From NCBI GenBank assembly GCA_020057405.1, contig JAGVFW010000014.1:1-64000 (forward strand): 64,000 nucleotides of DNA. Reading direction: 5' to 3'. The notes beneath the pieces were generated by a model, which did not search any database, had not been told where the DNA came from, and saw only the letters and a list, made by a program, of their open reading frames with translations. The first letter of the stretch is position 1. Each line of letters opens with the position of its first letter. A program made the position numbers and the translations under genes. Origin of the DNA: an archaeon (GTDB lineage: Archaea > Micrarchaeota > Micrarchaeia > Norongarragalinales > UBA97). Shown in pieces: positions 42,370-50,929 of the stretch.

Positions 42370-43140
42370 TCACGCTAATTTCTTGAAAAACTTCCTTAAC
42401 GCCTCCTTCACTTTAGCAGTGTGCTTTCGAAGGCGATGGTCTCCTCCCTTGATTAGCGAGAGCGTTGCGTTTGGCAAGTTCTTGGCGTAAGAACTGGCGT
42501 CCTTTACTGAGACGACTTTATCGCGGTTTCCGTGGAGTATGAGCACTGGCTGCTTGACGAGTGGAAGAAAGCCCGCCATTTCGTAAGTCCACTGGTCTTC
42601 CTTGAAAGCGTAATTTAGTCGGACGACTTTTTCACCGTCCTTTAGTTCGACAACGCCCTGCGCCATCCACTTGCTGAAATCGTAGGAGGTCGCCATCCAA
42701 GTCATTTTCTCCGGAAAGTCGTGAATTTTGTAGGGCGCGGCTATTGAGGCGACTGCGAAGACCTGGCCAAAACGGCTTGCTGCAATGAGCGCGTCAACCC
42801 CGCCCATTGAATGGCCGACGAGGCCGAACTCGTGCACTTTGCACTTGAGGAGCAAATACTCCATCGCCGCCTCGGCGTCACCAACTTGCTTGGAGTAGCT
42901 CGTTTCCTCGAACTTTCCTTTCGAGCGGCCGCAGCCGCTAAAGTCAAACCCAAGGGTAATGAAACCCAAATTTGCGACTTCCCGCATCCACGCGAGCTTG
43001 TTGGGCGTGTCGTGCCTGCCGTTAAAGCCGTGCAGGAAAACCACCGCCCTGCCGTTTGGCTTCTTGGGCGTAAAGAGCGTTCCCACAAGCCGCTCGCCGG
43101 AAGCGTTCTTGAAGGACACCTGCTTTTGAGAGATTTTCAC
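42370..43140 (-). CDS. Alpha/beta-hydrolase (S33/lysophospholipase-like)
   Basis: This 256-residue cytoplasmic hydrolase has the oxyanion strand VVFLHGFNGRHDTPNK and strand/turn LGFDFSGCGRSKGKFEE. Nucleophile Ser111 lies in GLVGHSMGGVDAL, the acid Asp in ILHGNRDKVVSV, and His in IKGGDHRLRKH. The triad is complete. It has no signal peptide, unlike the two lipoprotein hydrolases in the window. Such enzymes act on acyl esters or peptides, and the substrate is not defined. It is divergent from the next gene. Confidence 0.88.
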   Translation of the reverse strand: MKISQKQVSFKNASGERLVGTLFTPKKPNGRAVVFLHGFNGRHDTPNKLAWMREVANLGFITLGFDFSGCGRSKGKFEETSYSKQVGDAEAAMEYLLLKCKVHEFGLVGHSMGGVDALIAASRFGQVFAVASIAAPYKIHDFPEKMTWMATSYDFSKWMAQGVVELKDGEKVVRLNYAFKEDQWTYEMAGFLPLVKQPVLILHGNRDKVVSVKDASSYAKNLPNATLSLIKGGDHRLRKHTAKVKEALRKFFKKLA

Positions 43141-43202
43141 TAAGCAACTACTACGCCAAACAATCTTTTAAAAAGCAGGCACGCGGAAAGATTGTCAAAG
43201 GA

Positions 43203-43673
43203 ATGGACAAAATGGCTGGCTCAAAACTTGTCAGGAATGCGGGATGGCTTATAGCCGGGCTCGGTACGGGCTACGCGGTAGTCAATAAATTGAGGCAACT
43301 TTCCAAAAGAAAGGCACTCAAGAATGAAAGCCTTGAAAACCTGTCGCACCTCGCTGGCGTGTTCGAGGGCGTGATGGGCTACGCGGGGTTTGAGATGACG
43401 CCCTCGTCAAAGCACTCCGCTTACTCTGGCAACAACCTGACGCACGTGGGCTACACCTACGCAACCGAGCTTTCTGAAGAAGCTCAACTCAATGCACTCA
43501 AACTAGCTAGCCAGCACTTCACCCAGGAGACTAAAAAGCACTTGGTCATTGACCACGACGAGCACGTAGCGAGAATGAACGCCGGAGGCAACGCGTATCC
43601 CATCGTAATAACACACGGCGGACAAGCGCATCGATTCAACGGCAAAACCTGGAGCCATGAAAGACTAAGATAA
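43203..43673 (+). CDS. Hypothetical protein with N-terminal membrane segment
   Basis: This 156-residue protein has one hydrophobic segment at about 10-27 (NAGWLIAGLGTGYAVVNKL), then a basic stretch (SKRKALKN) and a soluble domain with helices and strands (KHLVIDHDEHVARMNAGG, ITHGGQAHRFNGKTW). The family is not recognised. It is followed 14 bases later by a Yip1-like membrane protein gene on the same strand, so the two are probably cotranscribed. Its start follows a TATA-like CTTTTAAAAAG about 35 bases upstream. Confidence 0.65.
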   Translation: MDKMAGSKLVRNAGWLIAGLGTGYAVVNKLRQLSKRKALKNESLENLSHLAGVFEGVMGYAGFEMTPSSKHSAYSGNNLTHVGYTYATELSEEAQLNALKLASQHFTQETKKHLVIDHDEHVARMNAGGNAYPIVITHGGQAHRFNGKTWSHERLR

Positions 43674-43687
43674 GGAGTTGATTTCTA

Positions 43688-44320
43688 ATGCCTGCAAAGA
43701 AAACTTCAAAAGTAAGTTCAAAAGCCGCTTCAAGGCCAGCGGCAAAGTCCGGCAACGGCCTCTCGGCAATGCCTAGGCTGTGGCTTGAGTCGCTCATTAA
43801 GCCTGCCATCACATTTAGCTCGCAGAAAGGCAACGCCGACTGGGGCCACGCTTTCCTCAACTACGCAATCGCCGGGGCCTTGGGCGGCCTCTTGGCGGCA
43901 CTGCTTTACGCCGGCATCGTGGCGACAATCTTTCCGTTCGCTGGCGCAATTTCCTTCGCGTTCGTCACCGCCATCGGCGCTGTCGCGTTTATCGTCGGCT
44001 CGCTCTTGGTTACGCTCGTGCTCTTCGTCTTCGCCAAAATCTTTGGCGGCAAGGGCTCGTTTAAGTCAATGTACTACTGCATGTCGCTTTACTCCGTGCC
44101 CCTTTCGCTAGTCTACCAGCTGCCTTTCGCGGGATGGCTTGCGGCCCTATACGGCATTTACCTCCAAGTGCTTGCCGTTCGCCAGACGCAGGAGTTTACA
44201 ACCGCCAGGGCAGTCGCAACCGTGTTCATACCCCTAGTGCTTGCAGTCCTGGTCGTGCTCGTGCTGCTGCTCTTGGTTTTCGTCTCAGTAGCACAATCGG
44301 TTGCAGGCGGCATCGGCTAG
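43688..44320 (+). CDS. Yip1-domain-like membrane protein
   Basis: This 210-residue protein has a basic Ser/Lys/Ala-rich cytoplasmic tail of about 30 residues, then an amphipathic LIKPAITFSSQKGNADW segment and five membrane spans, with FKSMYYCMSLYSVPLSLVYQ and RQTQEFTTARAVATV between spans. This layout matches archaeal and bacterial Yip1-fold proteins (P-x-x-F helix first, then YxxxP motifs), whose role is poorly known. It follows a single-span protein gene and is convergent with the Nudix gene. Confidence 0.72.
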   Translation: MPAKKTSKVSSKAASRPAAKSGNGLSAMPRLWLESLIKPAITFSSQKGNADWGHAFLNYAIAGALGGLLAALLYAGIVATIFPFAGAISFAFVTAIGAVAFIVGSLLVTLVLFVFAKIFGGKGSFKSMYYCMSLYSVPLSLVYQLPFAGWLAALYGIYLQVLAVRQTQEFTTARAVATVFIPLVLAVLVVLVLLLLVFVSVAQSVAGGIG

Positions 44321-44334
44321 ACTGCGAGGGCAAG

Positions 44335-44763
44335 TCAGCCGCGGGATTTAAGAAACGCCTGTCCGCTAACCATGACTTTTCTGTCGCTATCGTAAGTCAG
44401 CCTCGCGGACGCTTCCTCAAAAGGCAGCCAAACCGCTTCAGTGTGCTCGCGGCTTAGGGCAAGTTTGGGGTTGCCGTCAACTTGCGCCAAGAAAAACGCG
44501 ACGGTCTTGTGCACGGGGGCGCCCAGCTTCTTGAAAAAGTACGCGATTTCTTCCCTAAAGCCCTCGTCAAAGTGCAGTGAGGACGCAGGGATGCCGGTTT
44601 CCTCGGTGAGTTCGCGCAAGGCAGTCTGGCGCTCGGTCTCGCCTGCCTCGACATGGCCCTTGCAGAAGCTCCAGTGGCCTGCGCCGTAGTGCAGCACGAG
44701 GAAAAGGCGCTCGCCGGCCTCGAGGCGGTAGAGGAGGATGCCTGACGACTTTTCTTGCGGCAT
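44335..44763 (-). CDS. Nudix hydrolase (Ap4A-type)
   Basis: This 142-residue protein starts at ATG 44763. The Nudix box GHVEAGETERQTALRELTEE followed by TGI matches Gx5Ex7REUxEExGU exactly. The preceding SSGILLYRL and LVLHYGAGHWSFCKGH segments resemble bis(5'-nucleosyl)-tetraphosphatases that cleave Ap4A to ATP and AMP, although Nudix substrates are hard to predict. The C-terminal EHTEAVWLPFEEAS is also normal. A second, longer Nudix protein lies at 55974. Confidence 0.9.
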   Translation of the reverse strand: MPQEKSSGILLYRLEAGERLFLVLHYGAGHWSFCKGHVEAGETERQTALRELTEETGIPASSLHFDEGFREEIAYFFKKLGAPVHKTVAFFLAQVDGNPKLALSREHTEAVWLPFEEASARLTYDSDRKVMVSGQAFLKSRG

Positions 44764-44884
44764 AAGCACTTTGCAGTGCCGCAAGAAATAAATACTTGCG
44801 CTGCACCATAGACAATTGTCGAACGCCCGCTGGTTTGGGGCTTATGCCGTATTTCGTTGTTACCCGGCGAATTGAGACAAAATC

Positions 44885-45103
44885 ATGGACCCGCAGCTAG
44901 TACTAGCACCGAAACCCCACTTCTTGGCCGCGTTGTTGATGTTTATGTTCATAACATGGATGGCAGTCGAAGACAGCCGGTTCACTAGAGGCCTGCTTAT
45001 TGTGCCCATTTTCACGCTCTTCTTCTGCTTCCTAGTCTTCTACGGCATGGAAGTCAGCCTCGCGATGGGCGGCAAGCAAAACGGCGGCACTAGCACGGCT
45101 TAA
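44885..45103 (+). CDS. Small membrane protein (72 residues)
   Basis: Two hydrophobic segments (about 12-28, HFLAALLMFMFITWMAV; about 38-56, GLLIVPIFTLFFCFLVFYG) are linked by a short charged loop (EDSRFTRG). The Gly/Ser/Thr-rich tail is short. No family is recognised. It ends 28 bases before the chosen start of the OGG-type glycosylase gene on the same strand, so it may be cotranscribed with it. The ATG at 44885 is the only clear start. Confidence 0.6.
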   Translation: MDPQLVLAPKPHFLAALLMFMFITWMAVEDSRFTRGLLIVPIFTLFFCFLVFYGMEVSLAMGGKQNGGTSTA

Positions 45104-45131
45104 TTTGCTTTGGCAGCTCAAAAGCTTGCTT

Positions 45132-45914
45132 GTGGAAAAGATTTTCGCCAACCTCAAGCTCACGATGGAGAGCGGCCAACCCCCGCACTTTCTCTGGCAC
45201 CAAAAAGACGGCCGATACTCAAGGAAAATCGGCGGCCAGCTCATTACACTACGCGAGGAAGGCGGGCGCGTCAGGGCTAGTGCGGGCCACGAGAAACACG
45301 CGGCCGAACTCCTGCGGTCCTGTGACGACCTGCAAGAGATTTACGCAACCATTTCAACCGACGCCACCATCAAGCGCGCCATTAGCCGTTACTCCGGCAT
45401 GCGCTTGACGAAAAACGACGAGTGGGAAACTACCGTTGCCTTCCTTTGCTCGCAGAATTCCAACCTCAAGCGCATCCGCGCAAACGTGCAGGGAATGCTG
45501 GGCAACGACGGCATGGTCCTGTCGGCGCAAGCGCTTGCGAAAACAAACTTGCGCAAACTAAACCTCGGCTACCGCGAGCCCTACCTCAAGGGCACGGCTG
45601 CAATGGTCGCAGGCGGCGAGTTTGACTTTGCCGGCGTGAAGAAACTAAACTATGCCGACGCGCGCGAGGAACTCCAGGAGCTTCCGGGAGTGGGGCCCAA
45701 AGTCGCAGACTGCATCCTCCTTTACGGCTTTGGCAGGCTTGAGGCGTTTCCCAATGACGTGTGGATTGGCAGGGCGATGTCAAAATGGTATGGCGTGTCA
45801 AGCCCGAAAAAAGTCGAGGCTTTTGTGCAACGCAGGTGGGGTCCGCTAGCAGGATACGCGCAACAATATCTTTTCGCCTTGGCCCGCGATGAAATTTCAC
45901 GACAGCGCCCCTGA
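45132..45914 (+). CDS. ogg: 8-oxoguanine DNA glycosylase (OGG1-type, HhH-GPD)
   Basis: This bifunctional glycosylase/lyase of about 260 residues removes 8-oxoguanine. The N-terminal beta domain has SGQPPHFLWHQKDG, and the helical part has FLCSQNSNLKRI. The helix-hairpin-helix is ELPGVGPKVADCILLYGFG with catalytic Lys190, followed by FPNDVWIGRAM with Asp209 as the second catalytic residue. The spacing matches OGG1/AGOG-related enzymes with both residues kept. The start is uncertain: GTG 45132 is used here, and TTG 45105 would add nine residues. Confidence 0.9.
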   Translation: MEKIFANLKLTMESGQPPHFLWHQKDGRYSRKIGGQLITLREEGGRVRASAGHEKHAAELLRSCDDLQEIYATISTDATIKRAISRYSGMRLTKNDEWETTVAFLCSQNSNLKRIRANVQGMLGNDGMVLSAQALAKTNLRKLNLGYREPYLKGTAAMVAGGEFDFAGVKKLNYADAREELQELPGVGPKVADCILLYGFGRLEAFPNDVWIGRAMSKWYGVSSPKKVEAFVQRRWGPLAGYAQQYLFALARDEISRQRP

Positions 45915-45926
45915 CGCGTCAAAGAG

Positions 45927-46094
45927 CTAGTCCCACAAGTTGGGCTTGCTGTTGCGAGAATACTTCTTTGTTCGGGCAAGGATTGTTTTAGCTTGTTCGG
46001 CGGACAACGTGTTCGCTTTCTTCCAAGCTTTTGTCTGCTTGGCCCGCTGCACAAGCTCTTCGGGCTTAAGGGCATGAATTTGATCCACGCGCAC
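45927..46094 (-). CDS. Small basic helical protein (55 residues)
   Basis: This short gene starts at GTG 46094 (or GTG 46088, which has AGGGTG just upstream) and ends TAG at 45927. The product has helices PEELVQRAKQTKAWKKANTL and SAEQAKTILARTKKY and a basic tail ending SKPNLWD. It begins one base after the stop of the large surface glycosidase on the same strand, so coupling is likely. The family is unknown. Codon use and the compact helix-turn-helix-like pattern make it a probable real gene; the alternative longer frame here looks like an out-of-frame shadow. Confidence 0.55.
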   Translation of the reverse strand: MRVDQIHALKPEELVQRAKQTKAWKKANTLSAEQAKTILARTKKYSRNSKPNLWD

Positions 46095-46095
46095 C

Positions 46096-48444
46096 CTAGG
46101 CGGGCGAGAGCTTGATTACAATCACTTCGTCAGGCACCTGGAGAGACAGCACGCTTACTGAAGGGTAGGTGGATGCCGGCTGGGCTGAAGTTCTTGGCAC
46201 GTAGACTGCGGCGTCGTAGTTTGCGCCAAAAGTCAGCGTTACCGGCTCGGCGTAGGTGTTGTCATCGCTTGGCACTTCGCTCCACAAGGCGAGGAAATAG
46301 TCGCCGTTAGACTTTTGGAAGAGGGCGTGCTTGACGACCGCGGAATTGGCATCGATAGTGTAAGAGAATTTGCTTGCAAACACACTCGCGCCGGGCTCCT
46401 TGAGGAGGGAAACGAGATTCTTAAGCGCCGTGAAAGCGGGCTTAGGAGTGCCGTCGTAGTGCACCATACCAAAGTGGTGCTGCAGGTCGGTGGCATTTGT
46501 GCCCTCATCAAGGAATTCGTAGACGTAGGCGCGCTTGTAGCCCAAGTTCATGGCACTCAAGAGCGCGCGTGGCAAGTACTTTGCCTGCACGGTCTCGGTG
46601 ACAGGCGCGTGCGGGTCGTTGGCCCACGAGCTGGTGTGGTAGCCGATTTCAGTCAAGTACATTGGCTTTCCGGCAAACGGCCGGCCGCGGTTGACCATGT
46701 CCGCGTAGAGTTCGGGGCTGCCGGGGTAAAGGGGATAAGAGTGCACGTTGCCTAAACTCACCCAGGGTGTCAGGTCTCCCCAAAGCGTGCAGTTGGCGTA
46801 AATTACGCAAGTCGCGCCTATGATGGGCGTTGATGCAGTCACCGGGTCGGCGCGGAAGACCTCGAAAATTCGCTGCGTGTAGTTGCGCAGCGTGAGGACC
46901 GCGTTGGGATCCCACTTCTTGTAGTCGTACTCGTTTGGCCCCTCAATATATTCCATTGCCGCCAGGCCTATTTCTTTGAAGCGCAAGAGTGCGGCCTCGG
47001 CAGTAATCCATTGCGGCGAGATTGTCGAGCCTATCTTGACTCCATTTGCGCCCAAGTCCGCCATGCGTTGGCGGTGTGTGGCGTTTGAAGGCAGGTCGCC
47101 GTCGCGCACGTGGCGGACTCCAAGCTCAAGTAGCCGCGGCTTTAGTAGCAAGTCGTAGTTCTGGTAGGAGTTAAACGAAGTGCCGTCAGAGTAAGGCGGC
47201 TCGAAGCGGTAGCTTATGTGCACGTTGACGCCGAAGAAATCCACAAACGAGTCTGACGGTGCGGGGCTCTCCTGAAGCTGGGTGACTTGCGAAATGCCGG
47301 CCGCTTGCGAGACTTCCCCTCCGCTTAGCGCCCGCGAGTAGACCCGCACGTCGTCAAGCGTGCCGTCCCAGACTGGGGCGTAGATGACAACCCCCGGAGT
47401 GAACGGGCCATTGGCTGTTGTCGTGTGCTTGAGGCCAACGAATTTGCTTGCCAAAAGCGCGCCGTCAAGGAATATGCTGAAGCGGTTGCCGTCGTAAGTG
47501 CAGGCGACATGATGCCACTCCCCGGCAGACACTGGCGTTGGCGAAGTAGGCTCGAGGGAAACGATTTCGTTTGAGTCGGTGCGCATGGAGCATGCCCATG
47601 AGTCGGTCCACCCGCTCCAGCCGAGCTTGATTTGGGAAGGCGACCCCTTCTTCTCGATGCCGCCCATCCATCCGTCCGGAAGGCCCGCCTGCAGGCCGGT
47701 TGCGTGCTTGAACCAGCCCATCACGGTGAAGGACCCGTCAAGGGCAAGGGACGGCGATTGCGAAACGTTGAGGTATTTTGAGGAAGGCGAGGTGCGAAGG
47801 CCGTTGCCGCTGTGGCCGGCTACGATGTCGCTTGAGTCGCCTGAAAGGAATTTTCCGTTGTTGCCGTAAGCCGTGCCGTCAAAAACGTGGGTGGCGTTGT
47901 AGCTCTCGAAATCCCAGCTTCCCCGCAGGCTCGCGTCGGGAGTGGGCGAGGGTGAAGGCGAGGGCGTTGAGGTCGGAGAAGGTGTCGGAGTTGATGATGG
48001 GCCCGGCGTTGGCGTCGGAGTTGCTACAACTGTCGGCGTAGGCGAACCGACAGGAGTTGCGGTTGGCCTTGGCGTTGGTGATATGGAGGCCAAAGGCGTT
48101 GGCGTGAGTTGCGTGATGACGCAGAGCTCGCTTGAAACAATTGCGACGCCGGCACAGCGGGCGTGGCACTCGTTGAAATAGTTTTGCCGGTCGGAACCGC
48201 AAACCGGACGGTAGACCGCAGGGCAATCGCAATTGTCAACAAAAACTGGCGTTGGAAGCGGCGTTGGCGCGGGAGTCACGACCTGCGGTTTTGGCGTGGG
48301 AGTTGGGAGAATAGTTTTTGAGTGCGGCAACTTGCCTGCTGAAATGTCTTCAAACTGCGTCTTAAGAGCGAAAAGCGCGGCGAGAAGAAGTACGACGAGA
48401 AGCATTGCCGCTAGGCCGGAATTGACAAAACCGCGCTTAGTCAT
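46096..48444 (-). CDS. Membrane-anchored surface protein: Kazal domain, LamG and glycosidase-like barrel
   Basis: This is a 782-residue protein. A type II signal anchor (about 9-28) is followed by a Thr-Pro linker. Next is a Kazal-like module with Cys at 72, 74, 82, 93, 97 and 108 (CDCPAVYRPVCGSD, NECHARC), the fold of serine-protease inhibitors. A second long Thr-Pro-Ser linker (115-172) follows. Then come a LamG-like sandwich (about 178-385; GSWDFES, DGTLDDVRVYSRAL) and a TIM barrel (about 405-700) with Glu in IEGPNEYD (near 503) and Glu in LTEIGYH (near 598), the acid/base and nucleophile pattern of clan GH-A glycosidases. A beta domain ends it. Activity and targets are inferred. Confidence 0.8.
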   Translation of the reverse strand: MTKRGFVNSGLAAMLLVVLLLAALFALKTQFEDISAGKLPHSKTILPTPTPKPQVVTPAPTPLPTPVFVDNCDCPAVYRPVCGSDRQNYFNECHARCAGVAIVSSELCVITQLTPTPLASISPTPRPTATPVGSPTPTVVATPTPTPGPSSTPTPSPTSTPSPSPSPTPDASLRGSWDFESYNATHVFDGTAYGNNGKFLSGDSSDIVAGHSGNGLRTSPSSKYLNVSQSPSLALDGSFTVMGWFKHATGLQAGLPDGWMGGIEKKGSPSQIKLGWSGWTDSWACSMRTDSNEIVSLEPTSPTPVSAGEWHHVACTYDGNRFSIFLDGALLASKFVGLKHTTTANGPFTPGVVIYAPVWDGTLDDVRVYSRALSGGEVSQAAGISQVTQLQESPAPSDSFVDFFGVNVHISYRFEPPYSDGTSFNSYQNYDLLLKPRLLELGVRHVRDGDLPSNATHRQRMADLGANGVKIGSTISPQWITAEAALLRFKEIGLAAMEYIEGPNEYDYKKWDPNAVLTLRNYTQRIFEVFRADPVTASTPIIGATCVIYANCTLWGDLTPWVSLGNVHSYPLYPGSPELYADMVNRGRPFAGKPMYLTEIGYHTSSWANDPHAPVTETVQAKYLPRALLSAMNLGYKRAYVYEFLDEGTNATDLQHHFGMVHYDGTPKPAFTALKNLVSLLKEPGASVFASKFSYTIDANSAVVKHALFQKSNGDYFLALWSEVPSDDNTYAEPVTLTFGANYDAAVYVPRTSAQPASTYPSVSVLSLQVPDEVIVIKLSPA

Positions 48445-48487
48445 TTTGCTTATGTGATAAGACGGCTGGCCTTTTTTTGGTTTGCGC

Positions 48488-48519
48488 TTGCAGGGGGGAA
48501 GCCTGCAAAGTATAATAAG
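48488..48519 (+). promoter_or_regulatory. Hairpin and TATA-like element upstream of the UPF0147 gene
   Basis: A perfect 7-bp hairpin (TTGCAGG 48488-48494, CCTGCAA 48502-48508) is directly followed by AGTATAATAAG, a TATA-like element. It lies in the divergent gap between the Kazal/glycosidase gene and the UPF0147 gene. The predicted leader is about 45-50 bases. Confidence 0.4.
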
Positions 48520-48590
48520 CGTTCAGCGCAGCTATACTGTCTAGCGCCTTCTAGTATTCGGAGCGCTTTTTCATCTGGGGGGTGCCCGAC

Positions 48591-48836
48591 ATGTCCGACG
48601 TTGCTAAAATTGTTTCCTTCCTAGACCAGCTTTTGGACGACACTTCAGTCCCGAAGAACGTCCGCGCGTCAATAGCCGCCGCCAAGGACCGACTGCTTTC
48701 GGCAGAGGGCGGGGCGGGAGTCGCCTCGGCAATCTATTCACTCGACGAGGTAAGCAGCGACATCAACATGCCGATGCATGCCAGGACAATCATCTGGAAC
48801 ATCCTCTCAGAACTCGAATCGATGAAGCGCGACTAA
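48591..48836 (+). CDS. UPF0147 family protein
   Basis: This 81-residue helical protein matches the archaeal UPF0147 family: VSFLDQLLDDTSVPKNVR, then SAIYSLDEVSSDINMPMHARTI (split at its middle) and a final WNILSELESMKRD helix. It is widely conserved in archaea, with unknown function; structures show a helical bundle. ATG 48591 follows the G-rich ribosome site GGGGGGTG by five bases. It is convergent with the Lrp-type regulator gene. Confidence 0.9.
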   Translation: MSDVAKIVSFLDQLLDDTSVPKNVRASIAAAKDRLLSAEGGAGVASAIYSLDEVSSDINMPMHARTIIWNILSELESMKRD

Positions 48837-48844
48837 GAAGCCAA

Positions 48845-49330
48845 CTAGCTTTCCGCAGTCACCACGTTCGGCATCATCCGATAATCTTCTTTTACAGTGT
48901 TTAGCACCACGTGGGTGTTGCTTGACTGCACTTTATCGATTGCGAGAATCTTTTTCACCAATCGCGAGAACTCGCTCCTTGACTTGACGCGGGCAATTAC
49001 CATGCTGTCGCGCTCGCCCGTCACATCATAGACGGAAACCACGCCCGGCATTTGCGCAATCTTGCGCTGCACCTCAAGCAGGGCGCCCTTTGCAATCGTC
49101 ACCTCGATTATGGCTGTGAACTCATAGCCAAGGCGCGAGTAGTCAAAGTCAGCAGTGTAGCCAAGCACCACGCCAGACTTCTCAAGCCGGTGCAGCCGCT
49201 GGATGATTGTTGCTGGCGACGCATGAAGCTTGTCCGCGAGCTTGCGGAAACTGGTTCTTGAATCACGGCGCAATTCCTCAAGCAAACGCGCGTCAAGCCC
49301 GTCCAACTCAACAGCCAATTGTTCAGCCAC
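48845..49330 (-). CDS. Lrp/AsnC-family transcription regulator
   Basis: This protein of about 161 residues starts at GTG 49330. The N-terminal winged helix-turn-helix is clear (LDGLDARLLEELRRDSRTSF, split, with KLADKLHASPATIIQRLHRLEKSGVV), followed by the RAM ligand-binding domain (FTAIIEVTIAKGALLEVQ, MPGVVSVYDVTGERD, VQSSNTHVVLNTVKED). Lrp proteins sense amino acids and form octamers. It is divergent from glnA, with about 155 bases between starts, so it probably controls glnA and itself in response to glutamine or other amino acids (inference). Confidence 0.92.
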   Translation of the reverse strand: MAEQLAVELDGLDARLLEELRRDSRTSFRKLADKLHASPATIIQRLHRLEKSGVVLGYTADFDYSRLGYEFTAIIEVTIAKGALLEVQRKIAQMPGVVSVYDVTGERDSMVIARVKSRSEFSRLVKKILAIDKVQSSNTHVVLNTVKEDYRMMPNVVTAES

Positions 49331-49410
49331 CGACCAAAAACACCTCAAAAAGATAATCAAATGCACCTATTTAACCCTTAGCACTCAACAAACGTTCAAT
49401 AATCGCGTTA

Positions 49411-49430
49411 AAGGCAATAAATTTATTAAC
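49411..49430. promoter_or_regulatory. AT-rich dyad in the lrp-glnA divergent promoter region
   Basis: AATAAATTTATTAA is close to a perfect palindrome and includes TATA-like sequences on both strands. It lies about 60-70 bases before the glnA ATG and 80 bases before the regulator start. It may serve as a divergent promoter core or an Lrp-type binding site. GlnA has a strong GGGGGGAGT ribosome site just before its start. Confidence 0.5.
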
Positions 49431-49486
49431 TAGCAGTTTCCTCAACGGCTTAGTATTTTTTAACGGTTCTTTAGGGGGGAGTCTAG

Positions 49487-50899
49487 ATGGTTGGGGATGG
49501 CATTAGTCTTCTGGAGTTTTTCAAGCGCGACAAGATTCGGTGGGTTGACCTGCAGTTCGTCGACGTCACGGGTGCGCTTCAGCACATTACCGTCCCGGCG
49601 CACACCATCGGCGAGGAGGACCTGAAAAACGGCATCGGCAAGCTCGACGGTTCCTCAATCAAGGGGTTCAAGGCCATCTTCGAGAGCGACATGATACTCA
49701 TGCCGGCGGCCTCAACCTACGCGAAAATCCCGTGGGAGCCGGACACTGCCCGCGTCTTCTGCGACATCTACGAATCGGGAGGAAAGGAGCGCTTTAGCCG
49801 CGACAGCCGATTCATGGCACAAAAGGCCGAAGCGGAACTTGCAAAGAACGGCTTTGACGTGAGCTACTGGGGCCCCGAGGCGGAGTTCTTTGTCTTTGAC
49901 GGCGTCAAGGTCGATGCCTTAACGCCGTATAAGGGTCAAAGCTACGAAATCATTTCCCGCGAGGCAGCGTGGTCAAGCGAGGGGACGAACTACCCCATCC
50001 GCTTCAAGGAAGGCTACTACCCGACCCCGCCTGTCGACACGCTCCAAGAATTCCGGCGCGTTGCGTGCAACATGCTTGAAGACGCCTTTGGCATGCGCAT
50101 CGACGCGCACCACCACGAGGTCGCAACCGCCGGGCAAGTCGAGATTGACATGCACTACGACTCGCTACTAAAGATGGCCGACCAGCTCGTCACCTACAAG
50201 TATGCAATCAAGAACGCGGCTGCCCAGATGGGCAAGATAGTGACTTTCATGCCCAAGCCCCTCTTTGGCGACAACGGCAGCGGCATGCACGTGCACCAGA
50301 GCCTGTGGGCAGCAGGGCGAAACAAGTTCTATGACGAAAGCGACAAGTACGCGCAAGTCTCGCAAGCCTGCCGATACTACATCGGCGGCATCCTCAAGCA
50401 CGGCCGCGCGCTTTCGGCGCTCTTGTCACCGACAACGAACAGCTACAAGCGTCTCGTGCCAGGCTACGAAGCGCCAATTTATTTGGCCTGGAGCAGGCGC
50501 AACCGCTCGGCAGCCGTCCGCATCCCCGCCTACCACTCTAACGAGGGTGCAAAACGCATCGAGTACCGCTCGCCCGATCCTGCTGCCAACCCCTACGTCG
50601 CCTTTGCGGCAATGGCCGCAGCCGGCCTTGACGGCATCAAGCACAAGATTGAGCCCGGCGACCCGATTGACGAAAACATCTGGCACCTTAGCCCGGCGAA
50701 GCGGCGCGAGCTTGGCGTGCACGAGCTGCCGGGCAGTCTTGAGGAAGCCGTTCTCGAGCTTGAAGCGAACCACAAGTTCCTTGAGCCAATCTTCACCGAG
50801 GACTTCATCATCGCCTACGCTGACCTCAAGCGCGAGGAAGCAAAGCAAAACTCGATTCGGCCGACGCCCTACGAATTCCAGCAGTACCTAGACGTTTAA
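49487..50899 (+). CDS. glnA: Glutamine synthetase, type I-alpha
   Basis: This 470-residue enzyme condenses glutamate and ammonia with ATP. The beta-grasp domain has VTGALQHITVP and GIGKLDGSSIKGFKAI. The catalytic barrel carries YWGPEAEFFVFD, HHEVATAGQVEIDM, GSGMHVHQSL and RIPAYHSNEGAKRIEYR. The adenylylation region (NLYDLPP in regulated bacterial enzymes) reads NIWHLSPAKRRELG without the Tyr, so this is the alpha subtype, not controlled by adenylylation. It is divergent from an Lrp-type regulator, the likely transcriptional control, and is followed by paired hairpins. Confidence 0.97.
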   Translation: MVGDGISLLEFFKRDKIRWVDLQFVDVTGALQHITVPAHTIGEEDLKNGIGKLDGSSIKGFKAIFESDMILMPAASTYAKIPWEPDTARVFCDIYESGGKERFSRDSRFMAQKAEAELAKNGFDVSYWGPEAEFFVFDGVKVDALTPYKGQSYEIISREAAWSSEGTNYPIRFKEGYYPTPPVDTLQEFRRVACNMLEDAFGMRIDAHHHEVATAGQVEIDMHYDSLLKMADQLVTYKYAIKNAAAQMGKIVTFMPKPLFGDNGSGMHVHQSLWAAGRNKFYDESDKYAQVSQACRYYIGGILKHGRALSALLSPTTNSYKRLVPGYEAPIYLAWSRRNRSAAVRIPAYHSNEGAKRIEYRSPDPAANPYVAFAAMAAAGLDGIKHKIEPGDPIDENIWHLSPAKRRELGVHELPGSLEEAVLELEANHKFLEPIFTEDFIIAYADLKREEAKQNSIRPTPYEFQQYLDV

Positions 50900-50929
50900 C
50901 AAGAGTCAGGCAACCCCCGAGGCAAAGAC

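Noticed and set aside
45722..46075. 117-codon minus-strand frame across the OGG gene end
   Set aside because: It overlaps two better frames: the glycosylase on the plus strand and the 55-residue gene on the minus strand. Its sequence is Cys/Pro/Arg-rich and unlike a protein.
48488..48508. Terminator after the Kazal/glycosidase gene
   Set aside because: It lies at the 5' side of that minus-strand gene, between divergent genes, so it cannot terminate either; regulatory use is more likely.
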